From JASLMY01 sp965226475 (GTDB lineage: Bacteria; Pseudomonadota; Alphaproteobacteria; GCA-2731375), in NCBI GenBank assembly GCA_965226475.1, contig CBDDDJ010000001.1, positions 85,305 to 149,304 of the forward strand: a stretch of DNA of 64,000 nucleotides. Reading direction: 5' to 3'. Below, in pieces: positions 33,714 through 42,106 of the stretch (its first letter is position 1; every line of letters begins with the position of its first letter). A model generated the notes under the pieces. It saw only the letters and a program-made list of their open reading frames with translations. It did no database searches and was not told where the DNA came from. A program made the position numbers and the translations under genes.

Positions 33714-34436
33714 TCAGTTGTCGGAAAAGGCGATGCGGACCCGGCGGTTCTGCCGCCCCTTTTTCTCGATCTTGCGTACTTCGACCAAACCGATCTCGCG
33801 GGTGTTGGCGACATGGGTGCCGCCGCAGGGCTGCAAATCACAGCCGGCGATGTCGATCAGGCGGACCTGTCCCTGGCCTGTCGGCGGCTTCACCGACATG
33901 GTCTTGACCAGCTCGGGACTGGCCGCCAGTTCCTCGTCGGCGATCCACCGCGCGACCACGTCGTGACCGCCCGCGACGAGGTCGCGGAGCCGCTCGGTGA
34001 TCTCTTCCTTGCTCGTCTCCAGGGCCGGCATGTCGAAATCCAGCCGGCCCTCGCCGTCGGAGACCTGACCGCCGGTAACGGGATAGGTCAGCACCGCCGA
34101 GAGAAGGTGCATGCAGGTGTGGATCCGCATCAGGCGGTGGCGCCGCTCCCAGTCGATCTCCGCCGTGACGCTCGTGCCCGGCGCGGGCGCGCTCTGGCCC
34201 TCGGCCGGGACATGAACGATTTCGCCCGGTGCCTCGCCCTTGACGGCGGTGGCGATCTCGACCGTGGCCCCATCGACGGTCCGCAACACGCCGACGTCGC
34301 CCGGCTGGCCGCCGCCGGTCGGATAGAAGACGGTGCGGTCGAGGACAATGCCGCCACGATCGTTGACCGCGACGACGTTGGCCTCGCAGCTCTTGAGGTA
34401 GGCGTCTTGGCGAAACAGCTCCTCGGTCATCGTCAT
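33714..34436 (-). CDS. Alanyl-tRNA editing protein (AlaX family)
   Basis: This trans-editing factor hydrolyses mischarged tRNA-Ala (Ser or Gly). About 240 residues with the zinc-binding histidines in IHTCMHLL, the Cys/His pair in PCGGTHV, and an N-terminal beta-barrel region including FYPTGGGQPGDVG, so it is the AlaX-M/L type. ATG 34436 overlaps the cysK stop (ATGA); 34430 and 34445 are alternatives. Its coupling to cysteine synthase may reflect serine metabolism (inference). Confidence 0.93.
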   Translation of the reverse strand: MTMTEELFRQDAYLKSCEANVVAVNDRGGIVLDRTVFYPTGGGQPGDVGVLRTVDGATVEIATAVKGEAPGEIVHVPAEGQSAPAPGTSVTAEIDWERRHRLMRIHTCMHLLSAVLTYPVTGGQVSDGEGRLDFDMPALETSKEEITERLRDLVAGGHDVVARWIADEELAASPELVKTMSVKPPTGQGQVRLIDIAGCDLQPCGGTHVANTREIGLVEVRKIEKKGRQNRRVRIAFSDN

Positions 34437-35434
34437 TTCATCCACTTCGGCTGGGGCAGGCCCTGTTCCTCGAGGAAGGGCAGGTTAAACATCTTGCTCT
34501 GATAGCGCTCGGCCCCATCGCACAGCATGGTGACTATGGTGTGCCCGGGGCCAAGGTCGCGGGCAAGCCGGATGGCGCCGGCAAGGTTGATGCCGCTAGA
34601 GGTGCCGAGCACCAAGCCTTCCTCGATGATCAGATCGTAGATCAGGGTCAGCGCTTCGCCGTCCGGGATCTGGTAGGGGAAATCGACCGCCAGTTCCTCG
34701 ATATTGCGGGTGATCCGGCCTTGGCCGATGCCCTCGGTGATGGAGCTGCCCTCGGACTTCAGCTCGCCGTGCGCATAGTAGTGATAGAGCGCGGCGCCCA
34801 TCGGATCGGCGAGGCCGATCTTGATGCCGGGGTTCTTCTCGCGGAGGTGCATCGAGACGCCGGCAAGCGTGCCGCCGGTGCCGACGGCGCAGATGAAGCC
34901 GTCGATGCGCCCGCCCGTCTGCTCCCAGATTTCCGGTCCCGTGGTGCGGGCGTGACCGTCGCGGTTGGCGATGTTGTCGAACTGGTTGGCCCAGATGGCG
35001 CCCGCATCGTGGGTCTTGGCCAGCTCTTCCGCCAGGCGACCGGAATACTTCACGTAGTTGTTGGGATCCTTGTAGGGGACCGCCGGGACCTCGCGGAGAT
35101 CGGCGCCGCAGATCCGAAGCGTGTCCTTCTTCTCCTGGGTCTGGGTCTCGGGAATGACGATGACGCTTTTGTAGCCGCGCGCATTGCCGACCAGCGCCAG
35201 GCCGATGCCGGTGTTGCCGGCCGTGCCCTCGACGATGAGACCGCCGGGCTTCAACAGGCCCTTTTCCTCCGCGTCCTCGATGATGAAGAGCGCCGCGCGG
35301 TCCTTGACCGAGCCGCCGGGATTGAGGAACTCGGCCTTGCCGAGGATCTCGCAGCCGGTGGTCTCCGAGGCCTTGCGCAGGCGGATGAGTGGCGTGTTGC
35401 CGATGGCGTCGGTGAAGCCGTCACGTATCGTCAT
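34433..35434 (-). CDS. cysK: Cysteine synthase A (O-acetylserine sulfhydrylase)
   Basis: This 333-residue PLP enzyme makes cysteine from O-acetylserine and sulfide. The PLP lysine is in NPGGSVKDRAAL, the substrate loop is EGTAGNTGIG, the phosphate loop is GTGGTLAGV, and the PLP-ring contact is LGTSSGIN. It begins MTIRDGFTDAIGNTPLIRL. The gene leads the AlaX and sulfurtransferase genes in an operon. The 189 bases upstream toward parE hold no gene or obvious riboswitch. Confidence 0.93.
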   Translation of the reverse strand: MTIRDGFTDAIGNTPLIRLRKASETTGCEILGKAEFLNPGGSVKDRAALFIIEDAEEKGLLKPGGLIVEGTAGNTGIGLALVGNARGYKSVIVIPETQTQEKKDTLRICGADLREVPAVPYKDPNNYVKYSGRLAEELAKTHDAGAIWANQFDNIANRDGHARTTGPEIWEQTGGRIDGFICAVGTGGTLAGVSMHLREKNPGIKIGLADPMGAALYHYYAHGELKSEGSSITEGIGQGRITRNIEELAVDFPYQIPDGEALTLIYDLIIEEGLVLGTSSGINLAGAIRLARDLGPGHTIVTMLCDGAERYQSKMFNLPFLEEQGLPQPKWMK

Positions 35435-35623
35435 GCTGGCGAAAATCCCGCGGTTGCGAGCCCCGAATTGCGCGTCCGGGCTCTGGCGCGAGCCTACCCG
35501 CGCGCCCCGGGACGATCAAGCGGGGGGACCGATTTCGCCCCTGATGCCGGCCAAGGCATGGCGTTGATCGCCGAAGCATCCGTGGCCCATGACGTCGGGA
35601 CCGACCGGCGACGCCACCTGACG

Positions 35624-37609
35624 TCAGATGTCCAGATCCTTGGCGAAGCGGGCGTTTTCCTGGATGAACTGGAAGCGGAGTTCGGGCTTCTTGCCCATCA
35701 GCCGTTCGACCGTGTTTTCGGTCTCGCGCTCCTCGCCCGCCGGCACGACGACCTGCAGCAGCGTGCGGTCCGCCGGGCGCATGGTCGTCGCCTTGAGTTG
35801 CGCCGGTGGCATTTCGCCCAAACCCTTGAATCGGCTGACCTCGACCTTGCCCCGGCCGGTGAAGACGGTCTCCAGCAGCTCCTCGCGATGCGCGTCGTCG
35901 CGGGCATAGCGGGTCTCGCCCCCCTGGCTCAGCCGATAAAGCGGGGGGAGCGCCAAATAGAGATGACCGTTCGTGATCAGTTCCGGCATCTCGCGCTGGA
36001 AGAAGGTCATCAGCAGGGCGGCGATGTGGGCGCCGTCGACGTCGGCGTCGGTCATGATGATGACCTTGTCGTAGCGCAGGTCGTCCTCGCGGTAGCGCGC
36101 CCGGGTGCCGCAGCCGAGCGCCTGCATCAGGTCCGAGAGCTCCTGGTTCTGCGCCAGCTTCTGGCTGCCGGCGCTGGCGACGTTCAAGACCTTGCCGCGC
36201 AGGGGCAGCACCGCCTGGGTCTGCCGGTCGCGGGCCTGTTTGGCCGAGCCGCCGGCGCTGTCGCCCTCGACGATGAAGATCTCGGTCCCATCCTTGGAAC
36301 CGCGCGTGCAGTCGGAGAGCTTGCCGGGTAGACGCGCCTTGCGCGTGGCGCTCTTGCGGTTGACCTCGCGCTCGCGGCGGTGCGCCAATCGGTATTCGGC
36401 CCGCTCGATCGCCCATTCCAGCAGGCGGCGCGCGCCGTCCGGGTCGCCTGACAGCCAGTGGTCGAAATGGTCGCGCAGCAGGCCCTCGACCAGGCGTTGC
36501 GCCTCCGGATTGGCGAGCTTCTCCTTGGTTTGGCCGGCGAATTGCGGATCGGAGATGAAGATGGAGAGGAGGGCGGCGGCCCCACCGGTCACGTCCTCGG
36601 CGGTGATCTGGACCGCCTTGCGGTTGCCGATCAGCTCGCCGTGCGCCTTCAGACCCCGGGTGAGCGCCTGGCGCAGGCCCGCCTCGTGGGTGCCGCCCGC
36701 GGTCGTGGGGATGGTGTTGCAGAATGCATCGAGGAAACCCTCGCCGTCGAACGGCCAGTGGATCGCCCACTCGACCTCGCCCGGATGACCGTTGGTGCCC
36801 TTGGCGCGGCCGGCGAAGGGGGCGGCGGTCACCGTGGCGCGCTCGGCGACGGTCTCGCCCAGGAAGTCCGCCAGACCGCCCGGAAAATGCAGCACAGCTT
36901 CCGGCGGCGTCTCGTCGCCCGCCGCGATCAGGGCGCTGTCGCACTTCCAGCGGATCTCGACGCCGTGGAAGAGATAGGCCTTGGCCCGCGTCATCTCGTA
37001 AACGCGGCGCGGCTTGAAGGCTTGCGTCGGGCCGAAGATCTCGGGATCGGGGTGGAACACGATCCGGGTGCCGCGCCGGTTGGGCGCGGCGCCGATCTGG
37101 GCGAGTTTTCCGGTCGGCGTGCCGCGCTGGAACGACTGCGCCCAAAGTTTGCGGTCGCGCGCGACCTCGATCGTCATCGTCTCCGAGAGCGCGTTGACGA
37201 CCGAGAGGCCGACGCCATGTAGGCCGCCCGCCGTCCGGTAAACCTTGCCCGAGAATTTGCCACCCGCATGGAGCGTGGTCGCGATCACCTCCAGCGCCGA
37301 CTTGGATTGCATCTTGGGATGGGCGTCGACCGGGATGCCCCGGCCGTTGTCCGAAACCATCAAGCTGCCGTGGGCGGACAGCTCCACCTCGATCCGGCTG
37401 GCGTGGCCCGCCACCGCCTCGTCCATCGAGTTGTCGAGGATTTCGGCCGCCAAGTGGTGATAGGCACGTTCGTCCGTGCCGCCGATGAACATGCTAGGGC
37501 GCTTGCGGACCGGCTCCAGCCCTTCCAGCACCTCGATGTCGTCGGCATTGTAGTCGGAGGGCTTGGATCCGGAGCGATCGAAAAGATCGCCGTTCGGCGG
37601 TTCGTTCAT
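35624..37609 (-). CDS. parE: DNA topoisomerase IV subunit B
   Basis: This 661-residue ATPase subunit of topoisomerase IV decatenates daughter chromosomes with ParC. The GHKL ATP site is EILDNSMDEAVAG and DNGRGIPVD, followed by GGLHGVGLSVVNALS. The TOPRIM domain has IVEGDSAGGSAKQARDR and ADVDGAHI. Start ATG 37609 (MNEPPNGDLF). The C-terminus ENARFAKDLDI is typical of ParE. An SOS-type promoter lies about 300 bp upstream on the same strand. Confidence 0.95.
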   Translation of the reverse strand: MNEPPNGDLFDRSGSKPSDYNADDIEVLEGLEPVRKRPSMFIGGTDERAYHHLAAEILDNSMDEAVAGHASRIEVELSAHGSLMVSDNGRGIPVDAHPKMQSKSALEVIATTLHAGGKFSGKVYRTAGGLHGVGLSVVNALSETMTIEVARDRKLWAQSFQRGTPTGKLAQIGAAPNRRGTRIVFHPDPEIFGPTQAFKPRRVYEMTRAKAYLFHGVEIRWKCDSALIAAGDETPPEAVLHFPGGLADFLGETVAERATVTAAPFAGRAKGTNGHPGEVEWAIHWPFDGEGFLDAFCNTIPTTAGGTHEAGLRQALTRGLKAHGELIGNRKAVQITAEDVTGGAAALLSIFISDPQFAGQTKEKLANPEAQRLVEGLLRDHFDHWLSGDPDGARRLLEWAIERAEYRLAHRREREVNRKSATRKARLPGKLSDCTRGSKDGTEIFIVEGDSAGGSAKQARDRQTQAVLPLRGKVLNVASAGSQKLAQNQELSDLMQALGCGTRARYREDDLRYDKVIIMTDADVDGAHIAALLMTFFQREMPELITNGHLYLALPPLYRLSQGGETRYARDDAHREELLETVFTGRGKVEVSRFKGLGEMPPAQLKATTMRPADRTLLQVVVPAGEERETENTVERLMGKKPELRFQFIQENARFAKDLDI

Positions 37610-37658
37610 TACCTGACCATACCTTGACTTCCGACAGACCGCCAGTGCTGGCGCGGCA

Positions 37659-37856
37659 CTATAAGTCATTCCCCGCCGCCGGACCACAACATGTCGCGTA
37701 TGCCGCCGTTTCCGGCGCTAGATAATTGCACCCCGGCCCAACCACCCGGAGGATACCGGCACTGGGAGGTTGGGCCGGGGCGCGGTGGCCCGGCGTTTCC
37801 GCATGAGCGGAAAATGTTCCAAGGGCCCGGTCATCGGGAACCGGCTGCCGGGACAT
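37659..37856 (-). CDS. Possible small SOS-regulated ORF (65 codons)
   Basis: A 65-codon frame starts at ATG 37856, 7 bases after GGAGAGG. It lies about 45 bases downstream of a predicted start site of a LexA-type promoter. The peptide (begins MSRQPVPDDRALGTF, ends CCGPAAGNDL) resembles nothing known to me and has no membrane segment. It spans a strong hairpin at 37731-37780, so the transcript could instead be a structured RNA. It ends 49 bp before parE. Confidence 0.4.
   Translation of the reverse strand: MSRQPVPDDRALGTFSAHAETPGHRAPAQPPSAGILRVVGPGCNYLAPETAAYATCCGPAAGNDL
37731..37780. repeat. Perfect 13-bp inverted repeat (hairpin) upstream of parE
   Basis: CCCCGGCCCAACC at 37731-37743 and its exact complement at 37768-37780 enclose a 24-nt loop that contains a smaller CCGG...CCGG pairing. 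There is no T-run on either side, so it is not a standard terminator. Its location in the leader between an SOS promoter and parE suggests a regulatory RNA structure. Confidence 0.7.
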
Positions 37857-37907
37857 CGAGAACCTCTCCGCCGCAACGCCGGCCGCGATCCGAGCCTTGT
37901 GGCGGCA

Positions 37908-37937
37908 AGTATGTTCTTATTTTGTTCTCGCCGTCAA
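37908..37937 (-). promoter_or_regulatory. SOS promoter with LexA box (GAAC-N7-GAAC)
   Basis: On the minus strand, TTGACG (37937-37932) and CATACT (37913-37908) are 18 bp apart. The direct repeat GAAC-AAAATAA-GAAC (37927-37913) sits between them. This is the LexA operator form of alphaproteobacteria, placed so that bound LexA would block RNA polymerase. Transcription would run toward the small ORF and parE. Confidence 0.75.
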
Positions 37938-38000
37938 GCGGAGAATTGAACCTCGGTCGTTCTCGGTCCGGGACACCGGGATCCGTATCGAAACCCGGGC

Positions 38001-38492
38001 TCAGGTTTTGACGTTCTGCCTTTCCGTCCCGCCGCCCGTCGCGGCGGGCGCGGGCTCCGCGGGCTTGGGTGCCGCCGGCGTGGTGGCCGAGTCGTTGCGC
38101 TTGCAATGGCCCTCGAGGAAGGCGCCAGACTCGATCGAAAGCGTATCGTGCCAGACGTCGCCGGTGACGTTCGCGCTCTTCGACAGCAGCACGGCACGGG
38201 CGCGAATACGCCCCTGGACTCTGCCGCGAACCTCGATTTCGTCGGCATTGATTTCGCCGGAAATCGTCGCCGATTCGCCCACGGTGAGCTTGTTGCAGGT
38301 GACATCGCCCTCGACCGTGCCGTCGATCTGAATTTCGCCCTCGGTGTTGAGGTTGCCGACGACCTGGAGGTTGGCGCTCACCAGCGAGGGCGCGGCGTTG
38401 CGTGACTTGGCGCCCGGGGTTCGGGGGGGCGTATCCGAGGTGGCCCGCTCGATGCGGTCCGGTTTCTCATTTCTGTCCGTCTTTGAGAACAT
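38001..38492 (-). CDS. Bactofilin (polymer-forming cytoskeletal protein)
   Basis: This 163-residue protein has a central beta-helix bactofilin domain of about 100 residues (LQVVGNLNTEGEIQIDGTVEGDV to VTGDVWHDTLSIESGAFLEG), flanked by disordered charged or Pro/Ala-rich tails. It forms filaments that position cell-wall enzymes. ATG 38492 overlaps the end of the M23 peptidase gene by 26 bp, the common bactofilin/M23 pairing, so the two likely shape the cell together. Confidence 0.92.
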   Translation of the reverse strand: MFSKTDRNEKPDRIERATSDTPPRTPGAKSRNAAPSLVSANLQVVGNLNTEGEIQIDGTVEGDVTCNKLTVGESATISGEINADEIEVRGRVQGRIRARAVLLSKSANVTGDVWHDTLSIESGAFLEGHCKRNDSATTPAAPKPAEPAPAATGGGTERQNVKT

Positions 38493-40137
38493 GTTTTCCC
38501 GCCTTCAGAAATGTTCTGGGATCGAGTGGCCGGTCGTCGAATCGCACCTCGTAGTGCAAATGGCGACCGGTACTGCGACCGCTGCTGCCGATAATGGCGA
38601 TCTCCTGGCCTAGCGTCACGCGTTCGCCACGTTTTACCCGCGTACGGTAAAGATGACCATAGCGGGTTTTCAAGCCATATCCATGGTCGATTTCGATCAG
38701 TCGACCATAAGGTCCCTTCCAGCCGACTTGGCTGACGGTGCCGGGGGCGACGGCGCGGATGCGGCTCCGCCGGGGCGCGCCCAGGTCCACGCCGCTGTGC
38801 ATCGCCCAGCGCTTGGTGAAGGGATCACGACGTTTCCCGAAGCGGCTGGTGAGATTGTACTTCGCCAGCGGCGCCGCGATCGGCAGCCGTTCCATCACCG
38901 CGTTCAGGGCCGACCAACGGGCGAGCCGCGCGCCCAGGCGAACAATCGAGCGGTCCAGGTGGTGTTCCAGCGTCATCGCCAGGTCGGGGTGGGTCGCCGG
39001 GGTCGCGCCAAGTTCCCAGGGGCCTTTCGGCACGCCGGCGAGGACCGCCAAGGCGCCGCCGATACCTTCCGCGATGTTGCCCTGGGCCCGGCCGACCAGG
39101 CGTTCGACGCTGAGACCAGTCAACTGGATGACGCTTTCGATCTCGCTGATGCGACCGGTGGCGCCACCTTCGATCTGGGCAATCAGGCTGCTCTGGGTGT
39201 CGCGCAGGTTGGCGAGCCGCGCTTCCAGCCGATTGAACCGTGCGCGCAGCTTCGCCGCCGACCGTTCGGCGCTTTGGCGGTCGGCGAGGGCACCTTCCAG
39301 CAACTCTTCCGCGCCGATCCCGCCTAGGGAGAGAGCCACGGGTTCCCTGGGGATCGCCGTCTCCGCCCCGCCGCCCAAGACCAGGCGACGCTTCGGCGGG
39401 TCGGACCTGAGGCTCCCCGCCGGCTCCAGCCGCGCGAGGCCGGACAGGGTCAAGCGGTCGCGCGTCTTCCGGTAGCGTTCCTCCATCTCCTCGGCCGACC
39501 GTTCGGCGGCTTCCCGCCGGGTCCGTGCCGTCTTGACCGCCACGCCCAGACGGCGGGTTTCCGACTCCAGCTCCTGGCGCTGCGCCAGCAGGACCCCGAA
39601 GCGGCGTTGACGTTTCGCCATCTCCTCCACCGACCGTTCGGCGGCTTCCCGTCGGGTCCGCGCCGTGTCGACCGCCACGCCCAGCCGGCGGGTTTCCGAC
39701 TCCAACTCCTGGCGCTGCGCCAGCAGAACCGCGAAGCGGCGTTGACGTTCCGCCAGCTCCTCGATGGCCTGTTTGTATTTGCTCTCGGCCGCCTTGCGCT
39801 CGATTTCCAGCGTCGCCCGGCTTTCATCGAGCGAATGGACCAAACCGTCGCGCTCCCGTGCCAGGACCCGGTAGCGCGCCTGCCACGACGCGTCGAGATG
39901 GGCGAGTTCGATTCGCCAGGTCTCGTCGAGACGGGCGATGGTCCACGCGTCGATGACCTTCACCACGATCCCGGTGAGCAGAATTAGGCCGATCGCCAAC
40001 GGTACGGCGGTGATCGCCATCTGCGAATTGCGGGACAGCACGAAAAACCGCACCCGTCCGTTGGCGCGGATGAACAACTGCCGCTCCGGGAACAGCGCCT
40101 CGATCCGCCGCATCAACTTGCCGACGTTGCCGTCCAT
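38467..40137 (-). CDS. Membrane-anchored M23 metallopeptidase with coiled coil
   Basis: This 556-residue protein has one N-terminal membrane helix (about residues 40-61), a long coiled coil (70-225) and a linker. The LytM/M23 domain at about 420-550 has zinc ligands in MHSGVDLG and HLHYEVRF. It would be a periplasmic peptidoglycan endopeptidase. The coiled coil contains a near-perfect 45-residue tandem duplication (residues 125-214). Start ATG 40137 follows GGGGGG. It precedes and overlaps the bactofilin gene, as with Csd1-type peptidases. Confidence 0.92.
   Translation of the reverse strand: MDGNVGKLMRRIEALFPERQLFIRANGRVRFFVLSRNSQMAITAVPLAIGLILLTGIVVKVIDAWTIARLDETWRIELAHLDASWQARYRVLARERDGLVHSLDESRATLEIERKAAESKYKQAIEELAERQRRFAVLLAQRQELESETRRLGVAVDTARTRREAAERSVEEMAKRQRRFGVLLAQRQELESETRRLGVAVKTARTRREAAERSAEEMEERYRKTRDRLTLSGLARLEPAGSLRSDPPKRRLVLGGGAETAIPREPVALSLGGIGAEELLEGALADRQSAERSAAKLRARFNRLEARLANLRDTQSSLIAQIEGGATGRISEIESVIQLTGLSVERLVGRAQGNIAEGIGGALAVLAGVPKGPWELGATPATHPDLAMTLEHHLDRSIVRLGARLARWSALNAVMERLPIAAPLAKYNLTSRFGKRRDPFTKRWAMHSGVDLGAPRRSRIRAVAPGTVSQVGWKGPYGRLIEIDHGYGLKTRYGHLYRTRVKRGERVTLGQEIAIIGSSGRSTGRHLHYEVRFDDRPLDPRTFLKAGKHVLKDGQK
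39496..39765 (-). repeat. Two tandem 135-bp in-frame repeats in the M23 coiled coil
   Basis: Two consecutive 45-codon units share RQRRF.VLLAQRQELESE and TARTRREAAERS with only a few differences. The unit length of 45 is not a multiple of seven, so each copy shifts the heptad phase. This looks like a recent duplication lengthening the stalk. Confidence 0.9.
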
Positions 40138-40241
40138 GCCTTTCCCCCCTGGATCCGCCCGGCAACATCCGGGCGTGGGACCCTCGAAACCACGAGATCT
40201 GTCTTGAGGTAATTTTTTAGACTTACCTTTCAAGCCACTGG

Positions 40242-40721
40242 TTAAGCCCCAATTAACGATTTTGTTGCTTCCAGGACCATGTCCACGTGGCCCGGGACCT
40301 TGACCTTGCGCCAAGCATTCGCCACCTGGCCATCGGCGTCGATCAGGAAGGTCGAGCGCTCGACCCCCATGTACTTGCGACCATACATACTCTTCTCGAC
40401 CCAGACGCCATAGGCGTCACAGGTCGCCTTGTCCTCGTCGGCGGCTAGAGTAACGGCGAGATCGTGCTTGGCCTTGAACTTGTCGTGCTTGGCGACGCCG
40501 TCCGGCGAAACGCCGACCACCGTCGCGCCCAGCGCCTCGAACTCGTCGAGTTTCTCGGTGAAAGCGATGGCCTGCTTGGTGCAGCCGGAGGTGTCGTCCT
40601 TCGGATAGAAGTAGAGGATGAACGGCCGTCCCGACATGGCGGCCAACGACACGTCGCCGTCGCCGTCCGTTTTGAGATTGAATTCAGGGGCTTTGTCGCC
40701 ATCCTGGATTTTTGAACTCAT
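40242..40721 (-). CDS. bcp: Thioredoxin-dependent thiol peroxidase (Bcp/PrxQ)
   Basis: This 159-residue peroxiredoxin reduces hydroperoxides in the cytoplasm. The peroxidatic Cys is in YPKDDTSGCTKQAIAF. The resolving Cys five residues later in the Escherichia coli enzyme is Ile here. Another Cys lies in ADEDKATCDAYG, so the enzyme is one-Cys or uses an unusual partner. The region between it and the M23 gene (40138-40241) holds no gene. Confidence 0.94.
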   Translation of the reverse strand: MSSKIQDGDKAPEFNLKTDGDGDVSLAAMSGRPFILYFYPKDDTSGCTKQAIAFTEKLDEFEALGATVVGVSPDGVAKHDKFKAKHDLAVTLAADEDKATCDAYGVWVEKSMYGRKYMGVERSTFLIDADGQVANAWRKVKVPGHVDMVLEATKSLIGA

Positions 40722-40801
40722 TTGACGCTCTCGACATGGTGATCGCCTCGGCGAGTCCTAGCCGCCAGCGCGGCTCGGGTCAACAGCTGTCGCCCCGGAT
40801 T

Positions 40802-41923
40802 TCAGTAGCCGGCGCCCCGCGCATCCACGGGCCAGATGGCCTCGACCCGGCCGCCGCGCACGCCGATATACCAGTCATGCAGATTGACCGTCGGATCGCA
40901 GTGGCCGGGCACGAACAACAGTTTGGCGCCCCGGCCGACGTTGGCGCCCTCGGCGACCGCCAGCACGCCGTGCTCGTCCGAGGCGCGAACGAATTCGAGA
41001 TTGTCGTGTTCCCAGACCGTCGGCATGCCGGCGTCGACGCTGAAGGCCTTGAGGCCGGCGTCGACGCAGGCCCGCTCGCGCGTCGGCGTGCTCATCACCG
41101 TCGCCTGAACGAAGAGGGCATGTTCGAACTCGTCGAACTCTCCGCCGTCCTGCCTGAGATTGCGGGCATAGTCGGCGTCCATGAAAATATAGGAGCCCGG
41201 CTGGAGTTCGTTGTAGACACCGCTCGCCGCCTCGAAGCCGTGCGTTCCGGTACCGGCGCCGGCGACGGTATCGCAGGCCAAGCCGTTTTCCGCCAGCAGG
41301 TCGACGGTGCGCCGCGTTTCGGCGACCGCCGCATCGATCGCCGCGCGACGTTCCTCGAAGGAGCGGATGTGCTGGGCCCGGCCCTGATAGGCCTGTAGCC
41401 CGGCGAATTGAAGCGAGGATGCGTCGTCGATCCGTTTGGCGAGATCCAGGGCGGGCTCGCCCGGCGCGACGCCGCAACGGTTGGCGCCGACGTCGATCTC
41501 CACCAGAACGTCCAGCGTGGCGCCGAATTCGGCGGCGGCCCGGCTCAACTCCCCGACATTCTGCGCATCGTCGACGCAGACGCCGACATGGGCATGGCGG
41601 GCGAGGGCGGCGAGGCGTTCGAGCTTGCGCCGCCCCGCCACTTCGTTACTGACCAGAACGTTGGAGACGCCGCCCCGCACCATCGCTTCGGCCTCCGAGA
41701 CCTTCTGGCAGCAGACGCCGACGGCGCCGAGCGCCATCTGCTTCATGGCGATCACGGCCGAGCGGTGGGTCTTCGCGTGCGGTCGGACACGAATTCCCGC
41801 CGCCTCGACGGCGCGGGCCATCTTCGCGAGGTTGCGTTCGAAGGCGTCCAGATCGACGATCAGCGCCGGCGTGTCGACGTCCTCGATGGGCATCCCTATC
41901 TCGGCGGGCGGGGGCAGGGCCAT
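40802..41923 (-). CDS. D-threonine aldolase/D-serine dehydratase-like PLP enzyme (DSD1 family)
   Basis: This 373-residue fold-type III PLP enzyme has an alanine-racemase-like N-terminal domain. The PLP lysine is in RVRPHAKTHRS, and the C-terminal metal site has His and Cys in VPGHCDPTVN. This combination marks the metal-dependent D-threonine aldolase, 3-hydroxyaspartate aldolase and D-serine dehydratase family. It acts on beta-hydroxy amino acids; which one is not visible. A start 15 bases further upstream (41938) is possible. Confidence 0.88.
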   Translation of the reverse strand: MALPPPAEIGMPIEDVDTPALIVDLDAFERNLAKMARAVEAAGIRVRPHAKTHRSAVIAMKQMALGAVGVCCQKVSEAEAMVRGGVSNVLVSNEVAGRRKLERLAALARHAHVGVCVDDAQNVGELSRAAAEFGATLDVLVEIDVGANRCGVAPGEPALDLAKRIDDASSLQFAGLQAYQGRAQHIRSFEERRAAIDAAVAETRRTVDLLAENGLACDTVAGAGTGTHGFEAASGVYNELQPGSYIFMDADYARNLRQDGGEFDEFEHALFVQATVMSTPTRERACVDAGLKAFSVDAGMPTVWEHDNLEFVRASDEHGVLAVAEGANVGRGAKLLFVPGHCDPTVNLHDWYIGVRGGRVEAIWPVDARGAGY

Positions 41924-42106
41924 GGCGTTCTTTCCCATCCATGAGTGGTCCAGGGCGGCGACGTAAGAGACGGCGCCGGCGATTGTGATGACGCGCGCTT
42001 TCGAGCGTTGGTCACCCGGCTCGGTTATGAGTCATACTCATGGTCGTCGTCCCGGGCAACGGGACGGCGCGGGGCGGGGCGCCATTGGGCGGCGAGGCAA
42101 CAGGCT

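Noticed and set aside
40242..40721. Missing resolving Cys in Bcp as a novelty
   Set aside because: One-Cys forms of this peroxiredoxin are common in alphaproteobacteria, so it is only a note in the feature.
42027..42041. Inverted repeat ATGAGT-CAT-ACTCAT upstream of the AsmA-like gene
   Set aside because: Short arms and a single occurrence; not enough to call an operator.
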